From JBFEYJ01 sp041563315 (GTDB lineage Bacteria > Pseudomonadota > Gammaproteobacteria > Thiohalomonadales > Thiohalomonadaceae): a stretch of DNA of 62,315 nt. The notes under the pieces are model-generated. The model ran no database searches and had not been told where the DNA came from. It worked only from the letters and a program-made list of their open reading frames with translations. The first letter of the stretch is position 1. The number at the start of each line of letters is the position of its first letter. The translations under genes were made by a program, and so were the position numbers. The stretch spans positions 1 through 62,315 of the forward strand of contig JBFFNE010000007.1 of the NCBI GenBank assembly GCA_041563315.1, written 5' to 3'. Shown in pieces: positions 34,890-44,996 of the stretch.

Positions 34890-36656
34890 ATGGCCGGCAG
34901 AATCCCCCAACATTTTATCGATGACCTAGTCAGCCGGGTCGATATCGTTGAGGTGATCGACGCCCGCGTGCCGCTGAAAAAAGCCGGTCGCGAGTACCAC
35001 GCTTGCTGTCCGTTCCATAGCGAAAAGACCCCTTCATTTACCGTCAGCCCCACCAAACAGTTTTACCACTGCTTCGGCTGTGGTGCACACGGCACCGCGC
35101 TGGGTTTCCTGATGGAGTATGAACACCTGGAGTTCGTCGAGGCGGTCGAGGAGCTGGCCAAAATGCAGGGGCTGGAGGTGCCGCGCGAAGGGGGGTACAA
35201 CGATGCAGCGCCGCGCAAGGAGCCAGACGGAAGCAAGCAACTCTATCCCTTGCTGGTCCAAGCTGAACAGTTTTTCCTCCGGCAGTTGCGCAGCCACCCC
35301 GATGCAGCACGCGCCATCGAATATCTCAAGGGGCGCGGTCTTTCCGGCGAGATCGCCCGTGATTTCGGCATCGGTTTTGCCCCTCCCGGCTGGGACAATC
35401 TGTTCAGTGCACTGGGGCGGGAACATGTAAAGGAACTGATCCTCGCCGGGATGGTGGTGGAGAAAGAGGGTGGCAAACGCTACGACCGCTTCCGCGACCG
35501 CATCATGTTCCCGATCCGCGATCGTCGCGGCCGTGTCATTGCTTTTGGTGGCCGGGTCCTGGGTGATGAAAAGCCCAAGTACCTCAACTCGCCAGAAACT
35601 CCGGTTTTTCACAAGGGACGTGAGTTGTATGGGCTCTATGAGGCACGCCAGGCGCTGCGTGAACTGCCCCGGCTATTGGTTGTCGAAGGTTACATGGATG
35701 TGGTCGCCCTGGCCCAGTTTGGCATTCGCTATGCGGTCGCCACACTGGGCACATCGGTCACCCCGGAGCATCTTGACCTGCTATTTCGCCAGACCGATGA
35801 GGTGGTGTTTTGCTTCGATGGCGACCGCGCCGGTCGCGACGCCGCTTGGCGCGGCCTGGAAAATGCACTAACGCTGATGCGCGATGGACGGACGCTACGC
35901 TTCATGTTCATGCCCGAGGGCGAGGATCCGGATACGCTGATCCGACAACTCGGGCAGCACGGCTTTGAACAACTCATCAACCGCGCCCAGACCCTGGACG
36001 AGTTTTTGGTCGAGCACTTCAAGCAGCAGGCCGATTTCACACGCCTCGACGGCCAAGCCCGTCTGGTGGAGTTGAGCCGCCCGCTGATTGGGAAGCTGCC
36101 GGCCGGAATCTACCGGCACAAGCTGCTGGAACGGCTAGCCCCATTGGCGAATATGCCCCCGGAGCAGCTGCAAGAGATGTTAAGTGGGAATACCCGGCCA
36201 ACAACGATGCAGGGACAACCCAGGGCGCGTAAACCGCGCGGCGACCGGCAGCAGCCGTCCCAGGTAAGAAATGCCATCACCCTGTTGCTGCAACATCCAC
36301 AGCTGGCGCCGCTGCTGCCCGATCCGGCCCAACTGGCCGGCCTGCAGCAACCCGGCGTGGCCCTGTTGATTGAAATGCTTGATCTTCTGCACCGCCACCC
36401 CAACCTTTCAACCTCCGCACTGCTGGAGCACTGGCGTGGACGAGACGAAGAGCGTCACCTGTTCGCTCTGGCACAACGCGAGCTACTGCTCGATGCCGAA
36501 CAGGATGACCTGCAAAACGAGTTTTTGGGAGCGATAGACGGCCTGGGGCAACAGTTGCTGAAGCAACGCTACCGGGAGCTCTCGAGTAAGCCGCTCAGTG
36601 AATTAACTGGGCCGGAAAAGGTCGAATACCATGCATTGCTGATGAAATTACGATAG
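34890..36656 (+). CDS. dnaG: DNA primase
   Basis: A 588-residue primase. CCPFHSEKTPSFTV ... HCFGCGAHG (about 39-66) is the CHC2 zinc-binding domain; the TOPRIM core has VVEGYMDVVALAQFG and CFDGDRAGRDAAWRG with the metal-binding acids; the C-terminal helicase-binding domain begins near 435. It lays RNA primers for the replication fork. Confidence 0.96.
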   Translation: MAGRIPQHFIDDLVSRVDIVEVIDARVPLKKAGREYHACCPFHSEKTPSFTVSPTKQFYHCFGCGAHGTALGFLMEYEHLEFVEAVEELAKMQGLEVPREGGYNDAAPRKEPDGSKQLYPLLVQAEQFFLRQLRSHPDAARAIEYLKGRGLSGEIARDFGIGFAPPGWDNLFSALGREHVKELILAGMVVEKEGGKRYDRFRDRIMFPIRDRRGRVIAFGGRVLGDEKPKYLNSPETPVFHKGRELYGLYEARQALRELPRLLVVEGYMDVVALAQFGIRYAVATLGTSVTPEHLDLLFRQTDEVVFCFDGDRAGRDAAWRGLENALTLMRDGRTLRFMFMPEGEDPDTLIRQLGQHGFEQLINRAQTLDEFLVEHFKQQADFTRLDGQARLVELSRPLIGKLPAGIYRHKLLERLAPLANMPPEQLQEMLSGNTRPTTMQGQPRARKPRGDRQQPSQVRNAITLLLQHPQLAPLLPDPAQLAGLQQPGVALLIEMLDLLHRHPNLSTSALLEHWRGRDEERHLFALAQRELLLDAEQDDLQNEFLGAIDGLGQQLLKQRYRELSSKPLSELTGPEKVEYHALLMKLR

Positions 36657-36710
36657 TAACTCGTTTTTTTCACACTTTTCCTGGCAAAAATACGATCACC
36701 GACTATAGTC

Positions 36711-36716
36711 TATAAT
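36711..36716 (+). promoter_or_regulatory. -10 hexamer of a possible internal rpoD promoter
   Basis: A perfect TATAAT in the dnaG-rpoD gap with no good -35. In E. coli, rpoD also has internal promoters at the dnaG end. A start near 36723 would leave a leader of about 46 bases to ATG 36770. Confidence 0.45.
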
Positions 36717-36769
36717 GTTAATTTTTTATGACACCCCTCGGGGCACAACTCACTGCGAGATACCGACGA

Positions 36770-38620
36770 ATGATGCAGCACGAACAACAGTCTCAGCTTA
36801 AGCTCCTGATTGCCCGCGGCAAAGAGCAGGGCTACCTGACCTACGCCGAAGTGAACGATCACCTGCCTAGCGATATCGTTGACCCGGAGCAGATCGAAGA
36901 CATCATCAGTATGATTAATGACATGGGCATCACCGTCCATGAAGTTGCACCTGACGCCGACACACTGCTCATCACCGGTGACGCCGTCACTACTGACGAA
37001 GATGCCGCCGAAGAAGCCGCCGCTGCACTGGCCTCGGTCGACAGTGAATTCGGCCGCACCACTGACCCAGTTCGCATGTATATGCGTGAAATGGGCGCCG
37101 TCGAACTGCTAACCCGCGAGGGTGAGATCAAGATTGCCAAGCGCATCGAAGACGGCATGAACCAGATGCTGAAAGCACTGGCCAGCCATCCGGAAACCAT
37201 TGCCGAGCTCCTGCGCGAGTTCAATCAGGTTGAGGCCGGTGAGTCACGCCTGGCCGAAGTCATCACCGGCTTTGTTGATGCTGATGAGCCGGTCGCCGCT
37301 CCCACCCCCGCGCCCACCGCGGCGGCTGCCGAGGAGGAGAGTGACGATGATAACGACGGCGACTCCACTTCCGACGACGCTGCTGAAGATGATAATCAGC
37401 TCGACATCGAAGAGGTGCGTGAACGCATCGCGGCGATGGAGAAACTCCACACCAAAACCGTCAACGCCATCAGCAAGCACGGAAAAAGCCACAAGACCAG
37501 CCAAAAGCTTCAAGACGCGCTGACCTCAGCTTTCCTTGAATTCCGCCTTGCGCCAAAGCTGGTCGATCGGATGGTCAACAACCTGCGCACCCTTGTCGAT
37601 CGCATTCGTACCCATGAGCGCCAAATCATGAGCCTGTGTGTCGCCGAAGCTAAAATGCCGCGTAAGGAGTTCATATCCAGCTTCCCGGAGAATGAAACCA
37701 ACATTACCTGGCTCGACGACCACGTCAAAGGTGGGAAAGGCTACGCCAAGGCACTCAAAGAGCAAGCGGACGAAATCAAGCGCATCCAGTCCCGACTGGC
37801 GGCCCTGGAAAAGGATCGTGGCATGTCCATCGCCGAGATCAAGGACATCAATCGCCGCATGTCCATTGGTGAGGCCAAGGCCCGTCGCGCCAAGAAGGAG
37901 ATGGTTGAGGCCAACCTACGTCTGGTGATCTCTATCGCCAAGAAGTACACCAACCGTGGCCTGCAGTTCCTGGATCTTATTCAGGAGGGCAATATCGGCT
38001 TGATGAAAGCGGTCGACAAGTTCGAATATCGCCGTGGCTACAAATTCTCCACCTATGCCACTTGGTGGATCCGTCAGGCCATCACCCGCTCTATCGCGGA
38101 CCAGGCCCGCACCATCCGTATTCCGGTACACATGATTGAGACCATCAACAAGCTCAACCGCATCTCCCGCCAGATGCTGCAGGAGATGGGTCGTGAGGCC
38201 ACCCCGGAAGAGCTGGCCGAGCGCATGGAAATGCCGGAGGACAAAGTTCGCAAGGTGCTGAAGATCGCCAAGGAGCCAATCTCCATGGAGACGCCCATCG
38301 GTGACGATGAAGATTCACACCTGGGTGATTTCATTGAGGATGGCAATGTGCTCTCTCCGGTGGATATGGCCACCGTTGAAGGCCTGCGCGAAGCAACCCA
38401 AGGCGTACTCGAAGGGCTTACCGCCCGCGAATCCAAGGTGCTGCGTATGCGCTTCGGTATCGACATGAATACCGACCACACTCTCGAAGAGGTCGGCAAG
38501 CAGTTCGACGTTACCCGCGAGCGTATCCGCCAAATCGAGGCCAAAGCATTGCGTAAACTGCGCCATCCCAGTCGTTCAGAAACCCTGCGTAGCTTCCTCG
38601 ATTCCGAGGGAACTAATTAG
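36770..38620 (+). CDS. rpoD: RNA polymerase primary sigma factor RpoD
   Basis: A 616-residue sigma70. Region 1.1 begins EQQSQLKLLIARGKEQGYLTYAEV; region 1.2 is DPVRMYMREMGAVELL; an acidic non-conserved insert (EEESDDDNDGDSTSDD) lies near residue 190; regions 2.1-2.4 show LIQEGNIGLMKAVDKFEYRR and FSTYATWWIRQAI; region 4.2 is TLEEVGKQFDVTRERIRQIE. The ATG at 36770 gives the family N-terminus; the in-frame ATG at 36728 lies only 12 bases after the TATAAT and is less likely. Confidence 0.95.
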   Translation: MMQHEQQSQLKLLIARGKEQGYLTYAEVNDHLPSDIVDPEQIEDIISMINDMGITVHEVAPDADTLLITGDAVTTDEDAAEEAAAALASVDSEFGRTTDPVRMYMREMGAVELLTREGEIKIAKRIEDGMNQMLKALASHPETIAELLREFNQVEAGESRLAEVITGFVDADEPVAAPTPAPTAAAAEEESDDDNDGDSTSDDAAEDDNQLDIEEVRERIAAMEKLHTKTVNAISKHGKSHKTSQKLQDALTSAFLEFRLAPKLVDRMVNNLRTLVDRIRTHERQIMSLCVAEAKMPRKEFISSFPENETNITWLDDHVKGGKGYAKALKEQADEIKRIQSRLAALEKDRGMSIAEIKDINRRMSIGEAKARRAKKEMVEANLRLVISIAKKYTNRGLQFLDLIQEGNIGLMKAVDKFEYRRGYKFSTYATWWIRQAITRSIADQARTIRIPVHMIETINKLNRISRQMLQEMGREATPEELAERMEMPEDKVRKVLKIAKEPISMETPIGDDEDSHLGDFIEDGNVLSPVDMATVEGLREATQGVLEGLTARESKVLRMRFGIDMNTDHTLEEVGKQFDVTRERIRQIEAKALRKLRHPSRSETLRSFLDSEGTN

Positions 38621-38648
38621 TTAGCAGCCCTGCAACGAAAGCAAATAT

Positions 38649-38676
38649 AACGGCACCTCACGGTGCCGTTTTTTAT
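38649..38676 (+). terminator. intrinsic terminator after rpoD
   Basis: AACGGCACC / GGTGCCGTT, a perfect 9-pair stem with TCAC loop, followed by TTTTATT. It ends the rpsU-dnaG-rpoD transcript. Confidence 0.92.
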
Positions 38677-38741
38677 TCCCTCTTCAAAACCCTTCTCTGA
38701 TGAGAGACTAGGGAGTATTTTTTTCGTATAATCGCCGCTTC

Positions 38742-38818
<77 letters not shown>

Positions 38819-39126
38819 AATAAGTCGTGAATGGGATTGCCTCGCAATTGCACTTGCCATGACGACCCGAGTCTCCCGGGTCAAGAGTATGGTTCCCGCC
38901 TAACGGAGCAGCATTAGGCCAGGCCGCTTTTTTCTTGCCGCCCTCTGTTACTCTGTATAAATCGTTTCCTCATCTTCTACGATCTGCCTCTTTCTTTTAC
39001 TGCTAGTAAAAGAATAATATGACGAGTTGCAGATCCACCGTGCGTGTTGCTTTTTACTCCTTGAGCGGCATTACAGTGCCCGGGAACAATGAGCTATTCC
39101 GCCTTGTCCTACGTCTTTGAGCCACT
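38819..39126. other. 308-base gap between tRNA and RND operon
   Basis: No gene seen. It contains a hairpin GACCCG...CGGGTC (about 38864-38882), a loose terminator-like stem GCCTAA/TTAGGC (38898-38903 / 38914-38919) followed by TTTTTT at 38928, and the perfect hairpin at 38994-39012 listed separately. Confidence 0.5.
38994..39012. repeat. perfect 8-base inverted repeat before the RND genes
   Basis: CTTTTACT, GCT, AGTAAAAG: an 8-pair palindrome with a 3-base centre, about 115 bases upstream of the pump genes. Its AT-rich dyad form is that of a dimeric repressor site; no regulator gene is adjacent. Confidence 0.4.
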
Positions 39127-40185
39127 ATGAAACGATATATTTTCCTCCTCATCTCCCTGCTTTTGTTGAGTGCCTGCGGCGAATCGGCAAACGGCAACAA
39201 CCCCCGACCCGAGAGGCGCCCTCCCCTGGTGGAGATCGCGACGGTGGAATACCAGCAGGAGGGACAGACGATCACCCGTACCGGCACGCTGCAGGCCGAT
39301 CGACAGGTCAAGTTGATTACCGAAGAGGAGGGTCGCATCGCTGCGCTGCCGGTACATGAGGGAGATCGTATCAGCAAGGGAGATCGGCTACTCCAGCTCA
39401 ACGACACCCAGCTCAAGGCAGAGCTTAAAAAAGCCCGTGCCCAACGTGCGCAGGCGGCCCTGGATGTGCGCCGTCTGGAACGACTGCAAAGCAGCCGGGT
39501 GGTCTCCGAGGACGAACTGGCGCGCGCGCGCACTGCCCTCGACGTGGCTCAGGCCGAAGAAGACTTGCTTCGCATCCGCATCGACAACACTCGCATCAAC
39601 GCCCCCTTCAGCGGAGTCATCAGTGCCCGCTTAGCAGAACCAGGTGATGCGGTTGCACGGTTTACCCACGTTCTTACCCTCACCGACGACAAGACCCTGC
39701 TAGCGGCACTGCCTCTCTCGGAACTCGTCCTGCCCTCACTGGCGTTAAACGATCCGGTCACCCTCACCCTGGATGCTTTGGGAGACATTCGCCTGCAGGG
39801 TCGAATTCTGCGTATTCACCCCACGGTGGATCCCGTCACTCGCCAGGGGGTGGTGGAGGTGATTCTCAATGAGCCGCCACAGGAGGCACGCCCTGGACAG
39901 TTGGCTCGGGTTGAACTAACCCTGCGCGCACAACCACGCCTGACCGTTCCCTTCCCAGCTCTGCGCCGTGACACTCAGGGCGAATATGTCTTTGTCTACG
40001 ACAGCGACAGCGTTCACCAGACTCGTGTAGTCAGTGGCTTGCATCTGGGTGAACACATCGAAATCGTTAACGGCCTGAACCAGGGGCAACACATCGTGGT
40101 TAACGGCTTTCTCGGTTTGAATGATGGCGTCAAAGTGAGTCTGGCCGACAAAAAACCGGCAGAACAGGAGTCTGCAGTGCAATGA
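39127..40185 (+). CDS. RND efflux periplasmic adaptor, lipoprotein
   Basis: A 352-residue membrane-fusion protein. Signal peptide with lipobox LSAC (Cys18) anchors it to a membrane in the periplasm. HlyD-like order: barrel-sandwich half (EEEGRIAALPVHEGDRISKGD), coiled-coil hairpin (about 95-140), second lipoyl half (APFSGVISARLAEPGDAV), beta-barrel and membrane-proximal domains. It overlaps the permease gene by 4 bases, so the two are coupled. Substrate unknown; no outer-membrane factor gene follows. Confidence 0.92.
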   Translation: MKRYIFLLISLLLLSACGESANGNNPRPERRPPLVEIATVEYQQEGQTITRTGTLQADRQVKLITEEEGRIAALPVHEGDRISKGDRLLQLNDTQLKAELKKARAQRAQAALDVRRLERLQSSRVVSEDELARARTALDVAQAEEDLLRIRIDNTRINAPFSGVISARLAEPGDAVARFTHVLTLTDDKTLLAALPLSELVLPSLALNDPVTLTLDALGDIRLQGRILRIHPTVDPVTRQGVVEVILNEPPQEARPGQLARVELTLRAQPRLTVPFPALRRDTQGEYVFVYDSDSVHQTRVVSGLHLGEHIEIVNGLNQGQHIVVNGFLGLNDGVKVSLADKKPAEQESAVQ

Positions 40186-43100
40186 CGGCCAAGCTTTCAG
40201 CCATCCATGGCGGCGGGGTCGCCGCATGGTCGATCCGCCACCCGATCGGTGTCAGCATGATCGCGGCAGCCGTCGTCGTGCTGGGTCTGTTCGCTTTGGG
40301 GCGCCTGTCAGTAGACCTGCTGCCGCACCTGATCTATCCAGAGATCCGCGTACGCATCCTGGACCCGGGCGTTCCGGCGAGCGTTATGGAGGATCGTGTT
40401 ACCCGTCAACTGGAAGAGCAACTTGCGATCACGGAAGGAGCCATCTCGATCCAGTCGCGCAGCAATGAGGGCGCCAGCAGTGTTGACCTGACCTTCGAGT
40501 ACGGCAGCGACATTGATCTGGCGCTGCGCGATGCCAGCACTCGTCTGGACCGGGCCAAGCGTTTCCTGCCCGATACTATCGAGCCGCCGGTGATCTACAA
40601 GCGCGATCCCTCGCAAATCCCGGTGGCCGAGTTCGTCATCAGCTCTGCCAGCCTGGATACAGTAAAACTGCGTGACTGGGTCGACTACGACTTCTCCAAA
40701 CAGTTCCTCAACCTACCAGGGGTGGCAGCGGTAGAGGTTGGCGGTGGTACCGTTCGAGAAATCCTCGTCGAACCGAATCAGCAACGTCTGGCCGCAGTCG
40801 GTGTCAGCATCACCGCGCTTATCGACAGCCTGAAAAAGAACAATGTGGAGCTTCCTGCCGGGCGTCTAACCATGGCCAGACAGGAACTGAGCAGCCGAAC
40901 CTCTGCGCGTTATTTGTCTATGACAGAGCTGCGTCAGCTTCCCATCGCACTCCCTGACGGCTCTACCCAGCCGCTTGAGCAGCTAGCGCGGATCCATGAT
41001 AGCCACAGTGATGAACGTATTAAAGTACGCCTTAACGGCACACCTGGCATCAAGGTATCGATACAAAAGCAGCCCAAAGCCAATACCGTGGCTGTTGTCG
41101 ATGCGGTCAACCAGCGCATGGACGAACTCAAGCGCCAACAGTTGATCCCGGCCGACATGCGCATAGCCCAAGTCTCGGATCAGGCGGTTTATATACGCAA
41201 CGCCCTCAATAATGCCGGACTGGCCGCCCTCAGCGGTACGCTGTTGGCCATGCTTGTGGTCTATCTCTTTCTCGGCGACCTGCGCCGCACCCTGATCATC
41301 GGCAGCGCCATTCCGTTAGCGGTGATGGTCACCTTCTCGCTGATGGGGGCCGGTGGTCTCACCTTCAATATCATGACTCTGGGTGGACTGGCACTCGGGG
41401 TCGGCATGCTGGTGGATAACACTATCGTCATGCTGGAAAACATCCAGCGCCATCAGCAGGCCGGTGAAAAGGGATTGGAGGCCGGAACGACGGCTGCCAG
41501 CGAGATCAACAGCGCCATTGTTGCCGCCACCAGTACCAACCTGGCGGCAGTATTGCCTTTTCTGTTTATCGGCGGTCTCACCGGCCTGCTCTTTCGGGAG
41601 CTGATCTTTACTATCTCCGCGGCAATCGTCGCCTCGATGATCGTTGCCCTTACCCTGGTACCAACTCTTGCGGTAAGGGTGAAGGGCCAGTCAGTCAACC
41701 TCGTCAGCCGTACGCTCAACACTATCGTTCACCAGATGCAGGATGGCTACAGCCGTTTACTGGGCGAGCTACTGCAAAAGCGGGTTCTGCAGCTGACGAT
41801 TGTTTCCGGATTCATCGGCGCTCTGGCGCTGAGTGTGATTATTTTCAGCAATGCCAAACAGGCTTTTCTGCCACAACTCGACACCGGCGAGATCAGCATC
41901 AGTATCAGCGCCGACCCAGGCATCGCGCTTGAACAGATGAACAGGGAAGTACGGACCATTGAACAGCTGTTGCAACAACAGCCAGAGGTACGCTCGGTAT
42001 TCACCTTAGTGGGTGGTTTTATCTTTGGCCGTACGGAACGTGAAAGCAGTAACCGCACTACCATTACCGTACAGCTGGCGCCGCGTGAACAGCGTGACGA
42101 CAGCAGCGAACAATGGATACGCCGCATGCAGCAGCAGATTAGCGCGCTGCAATTGACCGGCTTCAAGATTAATCTGCGTAGTCGCGGCATACGTGGCATT
42201 CGTCTCAGCAGTGGCGATGACGATATCAGCCTGAGACTTCAGGGACCCGATGTATCGGTGTTACATCAGTTGGGCGAACAACTGGTAAACCACTTGGAAG
42301 GAACAAGCGGCCTGCGCAATCTGCAACACTCAGCTGAGGAGGTGCGCCAGGAGCTGAGCATACGCCTTAAGCGCGAACGGCTTGCACAACTGGGATTGGA
42401 TGCCGAAACAGTGGGACGCACCCTGCGATTTGCCCTGGATGGTGAGGTGGCAAGCGACTTTCTCGCCGATGACCGTTCCTATGACATACGTGTGCGCTTG
42501 CCACGTAATGAGGCCAACTCACCGCAGGCGCTGCAACAACTTGTGTTGCGAAACGCGGTCAATGGCCAGGCGCTGCGGCTTAGTGAAATCACAGAACTGG
42601 AGCTAATAGCCGCACCGGCCGAAATCCGCCGTGATCGTCAATTACGTATTGTTGAGGTAAGCGCCTCTCTCGCTGATGGCGCCACCTATGGTGAGCTGCA
42701 GACGATATTGGCTGAACGACTGGCTGATTTTGACCTTCCTGCCGGTTACACACTGTACGATGGCGGTGAATTCGAGTCGCTACAGAAGGGCCAACGCATG
42801 AGCCAACTGCTGCTGGCCCTGGCGCTTTTCCTGGTCTTTGTGGTGATGGCTGTGCAGTACGAATCACTACGCAATCCAGTCGTCATAATGCTTGGCGTGC
42901 CATTCTCAGTGATTGGTGTCGGTATCGGCCTGATGGTTAGCGGCCTACCCCTATCCATGCCGGTGTGGTTGGGGATGATCATGCTGGCGGGGATTGTCGT
43001 CAACAATGCCATTATTCTCATTGAATACATGGACATCGCCCGCAAGAGCGGATTGCACACCGATGAAGCCATTATCGAGGCGGCCCGGCTGCGTCTTCGG

Positions 43101-43283
43101 CCGATTCTGATGACCACTTTGACTACCGTTGTGGGCATGGCACCGCTAGCCCTAGGATGGGGCGAGGGGGCGGAGATGCTCCAGCCCCTTGCAGTGAGCC
43201 TCATCTCCGGCTTGAGCATGTCCCTGCTGGTGACCCTGGTGTTGATCCCGCTGATCTACCGTGCGACCCATCGGGCCGCATGA
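40182..43283 (+). CDS. RND-family efflux permease
   Basis: A 1033-residue inner-membrane pump of the HAE/AcrB superfamily with twelve membrane segments in two halves and two large periplasmic loops. GGLALGVGMLVDNTIVMLENI holds the TM4 Asp of the proton relay; LGMIMLAGIVVNNAIILIEYMD is the equivalent in the second half. Motif VDN and the lack of CusA-type Met clusters suggest a drug/organic or unknown substrate rather than a metal. Start ATG overlaps the adaptor stop (ATGA). Confidence 0.93.
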   Translation: MTAKLSAIHGGGVAAWSIRHPIGVSMIAAAVVVLGLFALGRLSVDLLPHLIYPEIRVRILDPGVPASVMEDRVTRQLEEQLAITEGAISIQSRSNEGASSVDLTFEYGSDIDLALRDASTRLDRAKRFLPDTIEPPVIYKRDPSQIPVAEFVISSASLDTVKLRDWVDYDFSKQFLNLPGVAAVEVGGGTVREILVEPNQQRLAAVGVSITALIDSLKKNNVELPAGRLTMARQELSSRTSARYLSMTELRQLPIALPDGSTQPLEQLARIHDSHSDERIKVRLNGTPGIKVSIQKQPKANTVAVVDAVNQRMDELKRQQLIPADMRIAQVSDQAVYIRNALNNAGLAALSGTLLAMLVVYLFLGDLRRTLIIGSAIPLAVMVTFSLMGAGGLTFNIMTLGGLALGVGMLVDNTIVMLENIQRHQQAGEKGLEAGTTAASEINSAIVAATSTNLAAVLPFLFIGGLTGLLFRELIFTISAAIVASMIVALTLVPTLAVRVKGQSVNLVSRTLNTIVHQMQDGYSRLLGELLQKRVLQLTIVSGFIGALALSVIIFSNAKQAFLPQLDTGEISISISADPGIALEQMNREVRTIEQLLQQQPEVRSVFTLVGGFIFGRTERESSNRTTITVQLAPREQRDDSSEQWIRRMQQQISALQLTGFKINLRSRGIRGIRLSSGDDDISLRLQGPDVSVLHQLGEQLVNHLEGTSGLRNLQHSAEEVRQELSIRLKRERLAQLGLDAETVGRTLRFALDGEVASDFLADDRSYDIRVRLPRNEANSPQALQQLVLRNAVNGQALRLSEITELELIAAPAEIRRDRQLRIVEVSASLADGATYGELQTILAERLADFDLPAGYTLYDGGEFESLQKGQRMSQLLLALALFLVFVVMAVQYESLRNPVVIMLGVPFSVIGVGIGLMVSGLPLSMPVWLGMIMLAGIVVNNAIILIEYMDIARKSGLHTDEAIIEAARLRLRPILMTTLTTVVGMAPLALGWGEGAEMLQPLAVSLISGLSMSLLVTLVLIPLIYRATHRAA

Positions 43284-43431
43284 TCATCGGGACCCGCCAG
43301 TGAGACCGGGCAGAAAAAGAAGAACAGACAGGATGGTTTTCAGCCGCATCGCTCCTCGGGTATCAAAGTGATTCCGGGGTAAGACCATCGCCACGATCCC
43401 GGTGACCGGATCAACAGCAGGGGAGGAAAGC

Positions 43432-44310
43432 TTACTTTTCCTCGTCCACCGAGTGATCCTCGCTGCGCCGCACCTCCTCCGCCTCGTAACGATCGAGTGC
43501 AGCCTCCATCTCCTCATCCGTAGAAAGGTTCTCCTCTCCTTCCACAGCCTCCTCACGCTCACGTTTCATACGCAGGAAGTAGCGCGAGGCGATAAGTCCT
43601 ACCTCGAACAGCATCCACATGGGAATCGCCAGCAGGGTTTGGGAGATCATATCCGGCGGCGTCAACAACATACCGACAACAAACGCACCGACAATAATAA
43701 AGGGGCGTTTACCTGCCAGCTTCTCAGGGGTGGTGGCACCCGTCCACACAAGTAGAATCGTCGCGATCGGCACCTCAAACGCCACACCGAAAGCAAAGAA
43801 AATTTTCAGCACAAAATCGAGATATTCACTGATATCGGTCATCACCGTCACCCCCTCCGGGGCGACAGCAATAAAGAAGCTGAACATCAACGGGAAAACC
43901 ACGTAATAGGCAAACGCCATCCCGGCATAGAACAGCGCGGTACTGCTGATCAACAGAGGCAGGATCATTTTACGCTCATGGACATACAGCCCCGGCGCCA
44001 CGAAGGCCCACATTTGATAAAGAATGAAAGGCATCGCGGCAAAAATAGAGAGCACCAGCGCCAGCTTCATCGGCGTAAAGAAAGTCCCCGCCGGCTTGGT
44101 GGAGATCATGCTTGCCCCTTCAGGCAGGTGCTGCATCAGGGGAGTGGCGACAATATGGTAAAGATCGTTGGCGAAATAGAAAACACCGAGGAAGATAAGC
44201 AGGACGGCCAGCACCACGCGCAACAGTCGATCACGCATCTCGATCAGATGCGACATCAAGGGCAACTCGGCACTCACCTGCTCGTCGGTTTGCTTAGGAT
44301 TTTCCGCCAT
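43432..44310 (-). CDS. tatC: Sec-independent translocase subunit TatC
   Basis: A 292-residue membrane protein with six segments that recognises twin-arginine signal peptides. SHLIEMRDRLLR (N-terminal), FFTPMKLALVLSIFAAMPFILYQMWAF and FGVAFEVPIATILL carry the conserved Glu and Phe residues; a long acidic C-terminal tail (about 40 residues) exceeds the E. coli protein. ATG 44310 overlaps the end of tatB. Last gene of the his-hinT-tat series. Confidence 0.94.
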   Translation of the reverse strand: MAENPKQTDEQVSAELPLMSHLIEMRDRLLRVVLAVLLIFLGVFYFANDLYHIVATPLMQHLPEGASMISTKPAGTFFTPMKLALVLSIFAAMPFILYQMWAFVAPGLYVHERKMILPLLISSTALFYAGMAFAYYVVFPLMFSFFIAVAPEGVTVMTDISEYLDFVLKIFFAFGVAFEVPIATILLVWTGATTPEKLAGKRPFIIVGAFVVGMLLTPPDMISQTLLAIPMWMLFEVGLIASRYFLRMKREREEAVEGEENLSTDEEMEAALDRYEAEEVRRSEDHSVDEEK

Positions 44311-44695
44311 CGTCCTGCTTTGTCTTGTCATTGGCGGGCTTATCGATCGGCTTTGATTTGTCTTCAGCAGGTTCTTCGATAGCATTTGCCTTGTCGGCGG
44401 CGGCCTTCTCAGCCTTTACCAGATAACCGGATTTGTCGACTTCGCCGAGGGCATCACGGGTCTCCTCCAGAATTTCGTGCACCCCAGTACTCTTGGCCTG
44501 CTCCTCCATGATCTTCTTAAGCTCTTCGGCACGCAGTTCCTGATCGATGTCGGCTTTCACCGACAGCACAAAACCGCGCATTCGTCCGACCCATAGGCCG
44601 ACCGTACGCGCAACCGCAGGCAGTCGTTCAGGGCCGATCACGATCAGCGCCACGACACCGATAATGGCCAGTTCCCAGAATCCGATATCGAACAT
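44294..44695 (-). CDS. tatB: Sec-independent translocase subunit TatB
   Basis: A 133-residue protein: FDIGFWELAIIGVVALIVIGPERLP is the membrane helix, hinge Gly and amphipathic helix start with the Glu at position 8 of TatB, followed by a charged, partly disordered tail. It starts 47 bases after tatA and overlaps tatC. Confidence 0.92.
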   Translation of the reverse strand: MFDIGFWELAIIGVVALIVIGPERLPAVARTVGLWVGRMRGFVLSVKADIDQELRAEELKKIMEEQAKSTGVHEILEETRDALGEVDKSGYLVKAEKAAADKANAIEEPAEDKSKPIDKPANDKTKQDDGGKS

Positions 44696-44742
44696 GCTTA
44701 GTGATTAACCATCCGAGATTACAACGGCAACAGGAGCACGCT

Positions 44743-44976
44743 TCACGCCTTATCCTTCTCTTTGGTCACTTCACCTTCGATGACCTCACCTTCTTCAGAC
44801 TCCTTCTTTTCCAGGTTGGCCTGCGCCTCCTTCTCACCTTCTCCTTCCTTGACTGCACTCTTGAAACCCTTGATCGCGCCACCGAGGTCGCCGCCAATGT
44901 TTTTCAATTTCTTGGTGCCAAACAGCAGAATCACGATTGCCAGAACGATGACCAGTTGCCAGATGCTGATGCCCAT
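44743..44976 (-). CDS. tatA: Sec-independent translocase subunit TatA
   Basis: A 77-residue protein: MGISIWQLVIVLAIVILLFG is the short membrane helix with the polar Gln at position 7 in place of the TatB Glu, followed by FGTKKLKNIGGDLGGAIKGF, the TatA amphipathic helix, and an acidic tail. It forms the Tat pore oligomer. Begins 20 bases after hinT. Confidence 0.94.
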   Translation of the reverse strand: MGISIWQLVIVLAIVILLFGTKKLKNIGGDLGGAIKGFKSAVKEGEGEKEAQANLEKKESEEGEVIEGEVTKEKDKA

Positions 44977-44996
44977 AAGAATTTACTCCGCTTTGC

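Noticed and set aside
36728..36769. ATG 36728 as rpoD start
   Set aside because: It lies 12 bases after the TATAAT and would need a nearly leaderless mRNA; the extra residues are absent from the family.
40182..43283. Heavy-metal (CusA/CzcA) RND pump
   Set aside because: The metal-relay Met/Asp clusters of CusA/CzcA are not evident; called only as an RND permease of unknown substrate.
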